DNA of 35,716 nucleotides from the NCBI GenBank assembly GCA_003818285.1, contig RPRB01000030.1:1-35716 (forward strand), written 5' to 3'. This document shows positions 8,816 through 16,790 of the stretch, piece after piece. A program made the translations under genes and the position numbers. The first letter of the stretch is position 1, and each line of letters begins with the position of its first letter. The stretch is from Myxococcaceae bacterium. GTDB lineage: Bacteria; Myxococcota; Myxococcia; Myxococcales; Myxococcaceae. The notes under the pieces were generated by a model. It was not told where the DNA came from, made no database searches, and was given only the letters and a program-made list of their open reading frames with translations.

Positions 8816-11523
8816 GCGCCTCCCCTCGATCGCCGGGGAGCCCCATCCACCGTGCGCTCCCTTTTGCCGCGCTCCTCTTCCTCCTGGTCGGCGCGCACGC
8901 GCTGCTGGAGACCGCCCGCGACGGGCTGTTCCTCACCGAGCAACCCGTCAGCCGGCTCCCCTGGCTGTACCTGGGCGTGACCGCCGGGGTGCTGGTGCTG
9001 ACTCCGCTGCAGCGCAGGCTCTGGGGAGGACGGAGCAGCGTCGCTCTCCTCCTGACCCTCCTCGGCGCGTGCGCCGTGACCCTGGCCTTCTGGGCGTTCG
9101 CGGCCGCGCGCGGGGCGGTGCTCGGCTTCTACGTGTGGACGGCGCTGTTCTCCTCGCTGATCTTCGTTCAGTTCTGGCTCGTGGCCGACGAGGCGTTCTC
9201 CGTCGACGAGGCCAAGCGCACGTTCGGCTTCATCGCCGCCGGTGGGCTCCTGGGCGCGGTGTCCGGGAACGCCGTGGCACGAGTGGCCCTGGGCTTCACC
9301 GACCCGAGAAACCTTCTCCTCGTCTCCGCCGGCGTCACCCTGGCCTCGGCCGCCCTTTCCCAGCTGGCGACCCGGGCGAGCTGCGCGGGTCACGTCGCCC
9401 AGCTGGAGGTGATGGCTCCGCGGGCCATGCCCGGGTACGTGAAGCGGGACCCCTACCTGCGGCTCCTGGCGGTGCTGGCGCTCCTCACGGCTGCCAGCGC
9501 CACGCTCATCGACTACCTGTTCAAGGCCGCGGTCGCCGCCGACACGGCGCCCGAGCGCATTCCTCGCATGGTCGCGAACGTCTACCTGGGACAGAGCGTG
9601 CTCGCCCTGGTGGTGGAGCTGGTGCTGGTGGGCTTCCTGCTCCGGAACACCGGGGTGACCCGGAGCCTCGCCCTGCTTCCGGTGGTGGTCCTGGCCGGAG
9701 CCTCCGGGTACGCGGTGGGCGCGGGCCTGCTGGCGATAGTGGTCCTGAAGACCCTCGACGGAGGGCTCCGCCCGTCGGTGTACCGGGTGGGAACCGAGCT
9801 GCTCTACCTCCCCATCGGTCCGGCCGAGCGGCGCGTGGTGAAACCCTCCATCGACACGCTCGGGCAGCGCGGGGGACAGGCCCTGGCCTCCCTCTTTCTC
9901 CTGGCGTTGCCTCTCTTGCCCCAGCAGCAGCAGATGGGGGCAACGACCGTGGGTCTCGCCGTGGTCGGCCTGGGCTGGGTTCAGGCCACCTGGATCCTCC
10001 GCCGCCGCTATCTCCAGCGCTTCCAGCGGGAGCTCGGTGCGGGACGGGTCTCCACTCCCGACATCGGAGGGCTGGACCTCGCCTCGGCGGAGGTGCTGGT
10101 CGCCGCGCTGGGCGCGTCCAGCGTGCGTGAGGTTCTCACCGCGCTCGACGTCCTCGCCGCGTCGGGGCGCCTGCGCCTGGTGCCCTCGCTGATTCTCTAC
10201 CACCCCGATCCGCTGGTGGTGCGCTCCGCGCTGCGCTACCTCGTCCCGGCCCGGCGACCCGACGTGGACGCCATGGTGCCCTTCCTCCTCCGGCACCCGG
10301 ATGATCAGGTCCGGGCGATCGCCGTGGAGCTCTGGGCGAGGGCCGGTCACGCGCCCGACGCGCTGCGAGCCGCCCTCGCGGACAGGAGTCCCCGGGTCCG
10401 GGCCTCGGCGCTCATTGCCCTCTCCGCCTCCGAGAAGGACGGGGAGGCCCGGAAGACTCTCGAGGCCATCGCCGCCGGTCCGGATCTGGAGGCGCGCCGC
10501 GCGCTCGCCTGGGGCCTGGGAAATGCTCCCCGCGAGGACCTGGTCCCGATCATCAAGACGCTGTTCCTCTCCGGAGACGTCGAAACACGCCGCGAGCTCC
10601 TCCGGGCAACCCCGGCCCTCCCTGCCCCTCCCCCCGAGCTGGTCTTTCACCTGGTGGAGCTGCTGGTCGAGCCCCGGCTCCGCTCCGGGGCGAGCGATGC
10701 GCTGGTTGCGATGGGAAGGCCGGCGCTGGTCGAGCTGGAGCGGCTCCTGCTCTCTCCGGACACCCCGTACGCGCTTGCCCGGGAGCTCCCTCCCTCCATC
10801 GCCCGGTTTCCCGCCGAGTCCGCGGCGGAGGTGCTGCTGAAGCGCCTGGTCCAGCCCCGCGGAGGTCTCGATCGCTTCCGCTCCCTCCGTGCGCTGAGCC
10901 AGCTGCGGCGAACCCACCCCCGTCTGTCCCTCGATCGAGCAGCGCTCGAGACGGCCCTCGATCTGGAGCTGCGGTCGGTGTTCCGGAACCGGGCGCTCCG
11001 GAAGGCGGGCACCGGACTCGGCCTCGCGCAGGGTGACGGGGCGGAGCCGGCGGGCACGCTGCTCCTCGACCTCCTGGGGGATCGGGCCCGGCGGGGAACC
11101 GAGCGGGCGTTCCGCGTCCTGAATCTCTTGTTCCCCGACGAAGGGCTGGAGCAGGTGTACCTGGGCGTCCGCTCCGAGGACCGGCGGCGTCGCGATGCCG
11201 CGCAGGAGGTGCTGCTGGAGCTCGTCCCGGCGCGGTGGCGGGAGCCGGTGCTCGCCCTCCTCGAGCCGGCCGCCCTGGTTCCCTCCTACGTCCCCAGCGT
11301 GCTGGGGGCCTCTCCCACGCCCGAGAGCTTCGTGGCCGCGCTGCTCGACCATCGCAGCGAGGTGGTGCGGCTGCTCACCCCCTGCCTCGCGCGGGAGCAG
11401 GGCTGGACCGGGGTGGTGACGCGGCTGCGCGCGGGGCCGCGATGCGCCGACGCCGAGTCCGCCGCCACCGTCGATCGTGCGATCGAGCAGCTCGAGCGCG
11501 GGCCCGAGGTGGTCCATGCCTGA
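8812..11523 (+). CDS. Nucleotide-translocase-like membrane protein fused to HEAT-type repeats
   Basis: A 903-residue two-part protein. Residues 1 to about 400 are a second translocase-like membrane domain with about 10-12 helices (ARDGLFLTE, FYVWTALFSSLIFVQFWLVA, GFIAAGGLLGAVSGNAVARV), clearly related to the upstream protein but divergent. After RRRYLQRFQREL the chain is soluble: residues ~430-720 are alpha-helical hairpins of HEAT/PBS-lyase type (DPLVVRSALRYLV, HPDDQVRAIAVELWARAG, DRSPRVRASALIALSAS, DLEARRALAWGLGNA), with a degenerate helical tail to residue ~890. The repeats would lie in the cytoplasm and probably bind a protein partner, for which the adjacent cNMP-domain protein is the obvious candidate. 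It starts at an ATG overlapping the previous stop. Transport substrate unknown. Confidence 0.83.
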   Translation: MSASPRSPGSPIHRALPFAALLFLLVGAHALLETARDGLFLTEQPVSRLPWLYLGVTAGVLVLTPLQRRLWGGRSSVALLLTLLGACAVTLAFWAFAAARGAVLGFYVWTALFSSLIFVQFWLVADEAFSVDEAKRTFGFIAAGGLLGAVSGNAVARVALGFTDPRNLLLVSAGVTLASAALSQLATRASCAGHVAQLEVMAPRAMPGYVKRDPYLRLLAVLALLTAASATLIDYLFKAAVAADTAPERIPRMVANVYLGQSVLALVVELVLVGFLLRNTGVTRSLALLPVVVLAGASGYAVGAGLLAIVVLKTLDGGLRPSVYRVGTELLYLPIGPAERRVVKPSIDTLGQRGGQALASLFLLALPLLPQQQQMGATTVGLAVVGLGWVQATWILRRRYLQRFQRELGAGRVSTPDIGGLDLASAEVLVAALGASSVREVLTALDVLAASGRLRLVPSLILYHPDPLVVRSALRYLVPARRPDVDAMVPFLLRHPDDQVRAIAVELWARAGHAPDALRAALADRSPRVRASALIALSASEKDGEARKTLEAIAAGPDLEARRALAWGLGNAPREDLVPIIKTLFLSGDVETRRELLRATPALPAPPPELVFHLVELLVEPRLRSGASDALVAMGRPALVELERLLLSPDTPYALARELPPSIARFPAESAAEVLLKRLVQPRGGLDRFRSLRALSQLRRTHPRLSLDRAALETALDLELRSVFRNRALRKAGTGLGLAQGDGAEPAGTLLLDLLGDRARRGTERAFRVLNLLFPDEGLEQVYLGVRSEDRRRRDAAQEVLLELVPARWREPVLALLEPAALVPSYVPSVLGASPTPESFVAALLDHRSEVVRLLTPCLAREQGWTGVVTRLRAGPRCADAESAATVDRAIEQLERGPEVVHA

Positions 11524-12454
11524 GCTGGATTCCGCCACCCTCGCCGAGCGGGTGCTGCGGTTGAGCCGGTCTCCTCCGTTCGACCGGATGTCGGTCGAGG
11601 ACCTCACGCTGCTGGCCGCCGCGGGCCGCGAGGAGGTCATTCCTACCCGGACGGTCCTGGCGCGCGCCGGAGAGCGCGCCTCGGCGCACTACGTCCAGCT
11701 CGCCGGCCGACTCCACGTGATGCTCGACCTGCCCGATCTGGTTTCAGCGGCGGGTCAACCGGGCGTGGGCGCGCTCTCGGTTCTCGGCGGCGCCGTGCTG
11801 CCTGCCGATCTGGTGGCCGAGGCAGGATCGGTGCTCCTGGTCCTGGACCGAGACGCGCTGATGGGCGTCCTCGAGGAGCACGGCCATGTGGCCCGGTCCG
11901 TCCTCCGGCTCTTCGCGCTGAAGCTCTTGGAGGCCCGGCGCCTCGCGCCGGTGGCACCGCCGCCCCCCCGGCCACCTCCCACCGTCCGCCTGGACCTGGT
12001 GTCGAGGATGCTGACCCTGCGCGATGCGCTCGGGCTCGGCATGGACGGCATGGCAACCATCGCCCGCCTGGCCCGGGTGGCGCGGGCGCGGCAGTACGAG
12101 GCGGGCTCGATCGTCGCGAGCGAGGACCAGCCGGCGGACGTGCTCGTTCTCCTCGAGGGTTCGCTGGAGCTCATATCCCCCGAAGGCACCACGCGGACCG
12201 TTCGCCCTGGCGAGGTGCTGGGCTTCGCGCAGTCTGTCGCCGGCGTGGCCGCGGATGGCCAGCTCCTCGCGACCTCCGAGTCCACGGCCCTGGTGCTCCC
12301 TCACCGCGAGCTGACCGAGGACATCGAGGACGACGACGCGCTCTGCCTGGAGCTCATCCGGAGCTTCGCGGCGCAGCTGTGGACCGCGCTGAGCGCGGCG
12401 CGGTTCGACCGGAGGCTGTGGGAGCCTCAGCCTCAGTCTCAGCCCGGCGGTTGA
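11516..12454 (+). CDS. Protein with two degenerate cyclic-nucleotide-binding-like domains
   Basis: A 312-residue soluble protein. Two CRP-type beta-roll domains can be traced: residues ~20-150 (FDRMSVEDLTLLAAAGREEV, ALSVLGGAVLPADLVAEA) and ~180-300 (YEAGSIVASEDQPADVLVLL, EGSLELISPEGTTRTVRPGE), joined by a Pro-rich linker (PPPPRPPPT). The second keeps a PGEVLGF element of the phosphate-binding cassette, but neither has the arginine that normally clamps the cyclic phosphate, so ligand binding is doubtful. There is no DNA-binding helix-turn-helix, which argues against a transcription factor. Its ATG overlaps the end of the HEAT-fusion gene by 8 bp, so it is co-translated and probably regulates or stabilises the translocase pair. 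Its 3' end overlaps the opposite-strand gene by 16 bp. Confidence 0.78.
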   Translation: MPELDSATLAERVLRLSRSPPFDRMSVEDLTLLAAAGREEVIPTRTVLARAGERASAHYVQLAGRLHVMLDLPDLVSAAGQPGVGALSVLGGAVLPADLVAEAGSVLLVLDRDALMGVLEEHGHVARSVLRLFALKLLEARRLAPVAPPPPRPPPTVRLDLVSRMLTLRDALGLGMDGMATIARLARVARARQYEAGSIVASEDQPADVLVLLEGSLELISPEGTTRTVRPGEVLGFAQSVAGVAADGQLLATSESTALVLPHRELTEDIEDDDALCLELIRSFAAQLWTALSAARFDRRLWEPQPQSQPGG

Positions 12455-14091
12455 TCGTTCTCCGGCCGATCGAGGCCGACGACCCGGAGCGGCTCACCTT
12501 CGAGCAGATGCACCCGGAGGGGGAACTGCCCGGCGCGCCCGGTGGAGAGGTCGAGCACGCGCTGGCCCTCGCCGAGGTCCGGAACCGTCACGCACAGCTC
12601 GGCGGGCCCCTGCGGTGAGACAGGCAGCGCCGCCGCCGAGTCAGCCGACAGGTAGAGCTTCGCCACGGGTGCGGGCGCGGCACCCAGGCCGACGGCGTCG
12701 GCCCGGTCCTCCACGCAGAGGCGTCTCCCGTCCTTCACCTCCGGCCGGGTGAGGGAGGACAGCCGGAGCAGGTACCGGCGGAGGATCCGGTCGCGCCGGC
12801 CGCGGAGGATGCGTTCCAGCTCGTCGCGGATCAGCGGGTCATAGAGGTGCGCCTCGTCGATGACGGCCGACAGGGAGGCGTCATCGAGATGAGAGATGAT
12901 CCGTGCCATCCACGCTCCGTCGGCCTCCTCCATCGCCGAGAATGCCGTGTTGGGATAGCCGACGTGCCAGTCCTCCGGCACGAACTCGCGATCGTCGAAG
13001 TAGCCCCAGATCGGCCCCGCCGGACCGAAGCTCGCGCGCTCCCAGGGGCGCTCGATGGCGCCGAAGGTGATGAAGTCCGCGCCCATGGCACCCCAGTCGA
13101 TGTAGTAGGTGTAGCCCACCCGCCGGGAGACGCTGTCCCAGTCCAGCAGGCCCCCGAGGGTGTCTCCCCAGTCGATGAGGTAGTGCTCGACGTGGCCACG
13201 CCCGTCGGGCTGTTCGATCCAGACCGCGAGCGTGTTTTGCGAGCGCGCGTCGTGGTGGTTGGTCCAGGCGCCGAGGAGGCGGGAGCCGCGGAGCTCGCGC
13301 CGGTCCTGGTGGTCCACGACGTCGTTGGGATCATCGCCCCGCGTGCCGTCGTAGAGCCACGGGCCGAGGGGCTTCCCGGGCAGGAACTCGCTGGCCAGGG
13401 CGCGGACGGTGCCGTCCTTCTCGCGGGGGAGGTGCGCCATCAGCTCGAGGATCCGCTCCCGGGTCAGGGTCTTCCCGCCCGGGTCCTTGATCTCCTCGGT
13501 GGGCAGCTCCAGCTCCTCGGTGCGCACGTGCACGATGCGGTTGCAGGGCCCCTGGAAGCCCGCGGCGAAGTACAGCCGGCTCCCCACCACGTCGCCGGTC
13601 GAGGCGCGGCCCCACTGCTGGACGGCGTCGAACTTGAGGACGTGGACCTTCCCCGACGAGGTCTTGATCCGGAAGCCGGGGTTGGCGCCGTCGATCTTCA
13701 CTCCCACCACCTTCCAGGGGTGGTCCTCGCTCGGCGAGAGTCCGGTGCACGGCCCGCGGGCGATCTCCTGGGGGGTCATCGGTTGCCGGCCTAGGCGATT
13801 GACGAACCAGCTCGAGTCGGGGACCTCGTCGAGCGCGTTGACGTTTCGCGCCGGCCGCCCGGTCTCGAGGAGCCACACGTGGCTGAGCGGGCGGAAGAGG
13901 ATGTGATCCGCGCCATCCCAGTACAGCGGAACGAAGGACTGCTCCGGCTTCGGCCGGAACGGACGCCGGTCGTCGTCCTCCCAGAGCACCGGCTTCGTGG
14001 AGAAGGGTCGGGCGCCGCCGCAGGCCAGGAGACCGGCGAGGGCGAGCGCCGCGACCGGGGCGAGCGCCGCACCGCGTCCCTGGGGTATCAA
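12439..14091 (-). CDS. Lipoprotein with a HipA/Fam20-like (pseudo)kinase pattern
   Basis: A 550-residue protein that I do not recognise as a named family. The N-terminus is a lipoprotein signal (ALALAGLLACGG, lipidated Cys at 24). The body has the landmarks of a HipA/PI3K/Fam20-type kinase in the right order: KVHVLKFD (K153, candidate ATP-binding lysine), SEFLPGKPLGPW (hinge-like, 234-245), WTNHHDARSQNTL (H279-x-D281-x4-N286, catalytic-loop pattern) and HYLIDWGDTLGG (D307-W-G, a DFG-like metal site). The C-terminal ~110 residues look like a separate beta domain. The start is a TTG at 14091 six bases from the divergent PAP2 start; a GTG at 14130 is the alternative and would overlap it. Function is inference; it could be a pseudokinase. 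Confidence 0.72.
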   Translation of the reverse strand: MIPQGRGAALAPVAALALAGLLACGGARPFSTKPVLWEDDDRRPFRPKPEQSFVPLYWDGADHILFRPLSHVWLLETGRPARNVNALDEVPDSSWFVNRLGRQPMTPQEIARGPCTGLSPSEDHPWKVVGVKIDGANPGFRIKTSSGKVHVLKFDAVQQWGRASTGDVVGSRLYFAAGFQGPCNRIVHVRTEELELPTEEIKDPGGKTLTRERILELMAHLPREKDGTVRALASEFLPGKPLGPWLYDGTRGDDPNDVVDHQDRRELRGSRLLGAWTNHHDARSQNTLAVWIEQPDGRGHVEHYLIDWGDTLGGLLDWDSVSRRVGYTYYIDWGAMGADFITFGAIERPWERASFGPAGPIWGYFDDREFVPEDWHVGYPNTAFSAMEEADGAWMARIISHLDDASLSAVIDEAHLYDPLIRDELERILRGRRDRILRRYLLRLSSLTRPEVKDGRRLCVEDRADAVGLGAAPAPVAKLYLSADSAAALPVSPQGPAELCVTVPDLGEGQRVLDLSTGRAGQFPLRVHLLEGEPLRVVGLDRPENDQPPG

Positions 14092-14097
14092 CGGCCG

Positions 14098-14808
14098 GTG
14101 GACGATTCGCGGACCCTGAACGACGAGCACCGGAGGCGATGGCTGGCCAGAGCGGTGCGGGACCGCCTTCGCCGGCACCGTCGCGGACTCGTGGAGCTGT
14201 TCCTTGGGGTGCTGGTTCCGCTCTGCGGCCTGGCGCTGCTGGCGCGCTGGGTGGTGCATCCCCAGCCGCCGCCATGGGACCTGGCCGTGCTCGGGTGGAT
14301 TCACTCCTACGCCACTCCCGGGCGGGACCGGGTGGCGGTCGGGATCACCGACCTCGGGACCTGGGGCGGCGTGACGCCGATCAGCATCGCGCTGCTCTCC
14401 TACCTCCTCTTTCGCCGGCGGATCGCCCTGAGCCTGTTCGTCCTGCTGGCGATGGTGGGTTCGTGGATCCTGAACGATGCCGCGAAGGCCTTCTATGGCC
14501 GGGAGCGGCCCGCGCTCTGGAACTCGGCCACGCGAGCGATGTGGTTCGGGTTCCCCAGCGGACACGCGATGGCGTCCATGGCACTGGGCACGGTGGTCAC
14601 GATCCTCGCCTGGCGAACCCGCTTCCGGTGGGCGGTGCTCGCGCTCTCGGCGGTCTTCGTCCTCGCGGTGAGCGCCTCGCGCCTGTACCTCGGAGTCCAC
14701 TATCCCTCGGACGTCATCGCGGCCTGGCTCGCCTCTCTGTCCTGGGTGATTGGCCTGCGCCTGCTCGTGTTTCCTAGAGCGCATAGGTCACCCCGAACGC
14801 GAGGCTGA
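14098..14808 (+). CDS. PAP2-family membrane phosphatase
   Basis: A 236-residue integral membrane protein with about six helices and the complete PAP2 signature: KAFYGRERP (KX6RP), FPSGHAMAS (PSGH) and SRLYLGVHYPSDV (SRX5HX3D), so it should be catalytically active. Family members remove phosphate from lipid phosphates such as phosphatidic acid, phosphatidylglycerol phosphate or undecaprenyl pyrophosphate; which one is used here cannot be told. The basic N-terminus (RRHRR) precedes the first helix. No ATG fits; GTG at 14098 is the best start. The gene starts six bases from the divergent lipoprotein gene and its 3' end overlaps the opposite BamA-like gene by 35 bp. Confidence 0.87.
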   Translation: MDDSRTLNDEHRRRWLARAVRDRLRRHRRGLVELFLGVLVPLCGLALLARWVVHPQPPPWDLAVLGWIHSYATPGRDRVAVGITDLGTWGGVTPISIALLSYLLFRRRIALSLFVLLAMVGSWILNDAAKAFYGRERPALWNSATRAMWFGFPSGHAMASMALGTVVTILAWRTRFRWAVLALSAVFVLAVSASRLYLGVHYPSDVIAAWLASLSWVIGLRLLVFPRAHRSPRTRG

Positions 14809-16384
14809 AGGAGGTCAGGCGCAGTCCTTGACTGAAGGGCTCGGTGCCGATGCCGACGACGAACTGGAAGTTGCTCGCGCCGAGGATGGACGCGGTGCGG
14901 ACGCCCAGCTCGGCCGAGAGCCGGAGCGCGTCCCAGCGGAAGTTGCGCAGGTGCGCATCGAAGACGTTCCCGAAGCTCACCCCGGCGACGCCGTCGAGGT
15001 AGGCGAAGACCGGCCAGCGCCAGGAGAGCTGTGCGCCGAGGGCGCTGCGGTCCCGGAGCCGTCCGCGGAGGAAGCCGACGAACGGCTCGGCGCCGCCCAC
15101 CGTGACCAGCTGCCAGAAGGGGACGGGCTCGCTGCCCAGCGGGTCGGCGAACTCCGCCAGGACTCCCAGGCTGAGCACCCGGCCTTTCCCGGTGACGTCC
15201 CACGACCCCTCGACACCGGCGCCGTAGCGGATCCACGAGCGGTCGAAGCCGCGGGTCGTGTCCACCGAGGGGGCGGCGGCCACGCCCACCCGGACCCCGC
15301 TCCGGTTGATGTCCGGCGAGCGGGTGTCCAGCGACGCGCGGATGAAGAGCTCGGCGGCGGTGGTGTTCTCCTGGTATCCCGGCGGGGGCGGAAGCTCACC
15401 GCGTTCGACGCGCTGGGTGAGTGTCGGGTCGCTGCAGCAGGAGTACTCGCGGAACACCGTCCGGGTGAGGCGGGCCCCGGTCTCGACCCGTGCCTGTTTC
15501 GCGGCGTAGAGATAGCTCAGGGAGCCGCCGACGACGTCTGTGCCGTAACGCGACTTGAAGGTGTCCGGCGTGAGCGATCCGATCCCGAAGTAGAGGTTGT
15601 CCGGCCGCCGGTTCCAGTGGCCCTCCAGGGCGATCGAGCTCTCGTTGGTGAAGCGGTACCGGTCTCCGAGGCCGATGGTGATCCAGTTGGAGCCACCCCA
15701 GGCGAGATCCGCGGTCACCTTGTTTCTGGCGACGAAGGTGTCGTCCCAGAAGAAGTGGAGGCCGATGCTGGGGCGGAAGCCAAAGTTGAGGAAGAAGGTG
15801 GGGAAGATGCCGCCCTTGTGGTCCGGGCCGAAGGCGAAGAAGTTGAAGACGGCGGGGCCCCAGTCGCCTTTCTCCGCGGCGGTGGAGAGTGCCCCGACGG
15901 GGACGCGGATGACGTACTCGGTGACCAGGTAGACCGGGATGAGGATCACCCGGGGGACCCAGATCAGCACCTCACCCGCGGTGGGAGGCGGTGGCTCCTG
16001 GCCGCGGTAGTCCGGCACGGGGCGCTTCGGGGGCGGCTCGGTCTCGGACTCGGGCGGAGGCGAGGTGGCGGCGGCGGGCTGCGCGGCAGATGCGGCCGGT
16101 GCCGAAGCGTCCGGCGGGGTCTGTCCTTCCGGGGAGGAGGCCGTCGAGGAGGGTGCCGGGGCGGACGCCGGCGGTGAGGAAGGTGACGAGGAGGAGGGCG
16201 CTGCGCCAGAACCGGCCGGCGAAGTTCCCGGCGTCCCGGGCGGCTGCTGCTGGTCCGCCCGTGCGATGGACGGGCGAACCGCGGAACCGACCAGGATGGC
16301 CCACAGCCCGATCGCGAGCGCGCGGCGCGAGAGCGCTCGTTCCTTCCTGGCTCGGAACCGCGCGACCGCCGTCGCTGGGCCCAT
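14774..16384 (-). CDS. BamA/TamA-like outer-membrane barrel protein with Ala/Pro/Ser linker
   Basis: A 536-residue protein. Residues 1-45 form an export signal (ALAIGLWAILVGSAVRPSIARA). Residues ~46-130 are a low-complexity linker rich in Pro, Ser and Ala. Residues ~145-170 (EVLIWVPRVILIPVYLVTEYVI) are a hydrophobic segment, and the rest is amphipathic beta strand resembling the surface-antigen (Bac_surface_Ag/Omp85-like) barrel. No POTRA domains are present, so it is not BamA itself. A strong ribosome site (GGGAGG, 8-9 bp ahead) fixes the ATG at 16384, although the frame is open further upstream. It probably acts in the outer membrane; role unknown. A perfect palindrome lies in its promoter region. 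Confidence 0.8.
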   Translation of the reverse strand: MGPATAVARFRARKERALSRRALAIGLWAILVGSAVRPSIARADQQQPPGTPGTSPAGSGAAPSSSSPSSPPASAPAPSSTASSPEGQTPPDASAPAASAAQPAAATSPPPESETEPPPKRPVPDYRGQEPPPPTAGEVLIWVPRVILIPVYLVTEYVIRVPVGALSTAAEKGDWGPAVFNFFAFGPDHKGGIFPTFFLNFGFRPSIGLHFFWDDTFVARNKVTADLAWGGSNWITIGLGDRYRFTNESSIALEGHWNRRPDNLYFGIGSLTPDTFKSRYGTDVVGGSLSYLYAAKQARVETGARLTRTVFREYSCCSDPTLTQRVERGELPPPPGYQENTTAAELFIRASLDTRSPDINRSGVRVGVAAAPSVDTTRGFDRSWIRYGAGVEGSWDVTGKGRVLSLGVLAEFADPLGSEPVPFWQLVTVGGAEPFVGFLRGRLRDRSALGAQLSWRWPVFAYLDGVAGVSFGNVFDAHLRNFRWDALRLSAELGVRTASILGASNFQFVVGIGTEPFSQGLRLTSFSLAFGVTYAL

Positions 16385-16790
16385 CGGCCGACCCTCCCGT
16401 CCGGAAACCGCCTTGGCTAGCCAAGCACACGTGAGGGGGTTGCGGCCCGGGCAATGCCGGCGGACAGTCCAATTAAGGGGGGCGCCCGCCCGACCCCGGC
16501 CACGGTCATACTCGCCGGTCCGTGGACGGGGTGACAGTTGCTCCAGCGCTGGACGTACGCCGCCCGAGGAGCCTCGCCTCTGCCGGAGGGGGGTCGTGAC
16601 TTCTGGTTGCACCTCGTCACGCCCGGGCGAGGTCACGGGCCCGCTCCGGGCTGCGCGCGGACTCGCGCCCCATCGCCGCGCCGGCGGCCCGGGCGTGAGT
16701 GATCGCGTCCGCCGGTCGATCGGTCTCGAGGAGCGCCAGGGCAAGCGGGCGGCCGTGCAGCGAGCTCCTTGGCGCGACATAGATTCGCCC
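16385..16790. other. Divergent intergenic region between barrel gene and ferredoxin-MBL gene
   Basis: About 405 bp with no gene I can support; the open frames across it are extensions of the flanking frames or antisense shadows. It contains the 14-bp palindrome at 16412-16425 and an inverted repeat built on CCTCG/CGAGG with GTCAC repeats (about 16613-16635). Promoters for both flanking genes must lie here, but no clear -35/-10 pair is visible. Confidence 0.45.
16412..16425. promoter_or_regulatory. Perfect 14-bp palindrome, possible operator
   Basis: CTTGGCTAGCCAAG is a perfect inverted repeat about 28 bp upstream of the barrel gene's start codon, where a dimeric repressor or activator could bind. 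No regulator gene is adjacent, so the binding protein is unknown. Confidence 0.35.

Noticed and set aside
8548-11640. A 1,000-codon minus-strand open frame across the translocase operon
   Set aside because: The plus strand holds coherent membrane and HEAT domains with coupled starts. The minus frame is low-complexity (His/Gln/Arg/Gly-rich) and matches no fold.
14092-14784. N-terminal extension of the kinase-like lipoprotein to 14784
   Set aside because: The extension is antisense to a complete PAP2 gene, and the lipoprotein signal begins right after the TTG at 14091.
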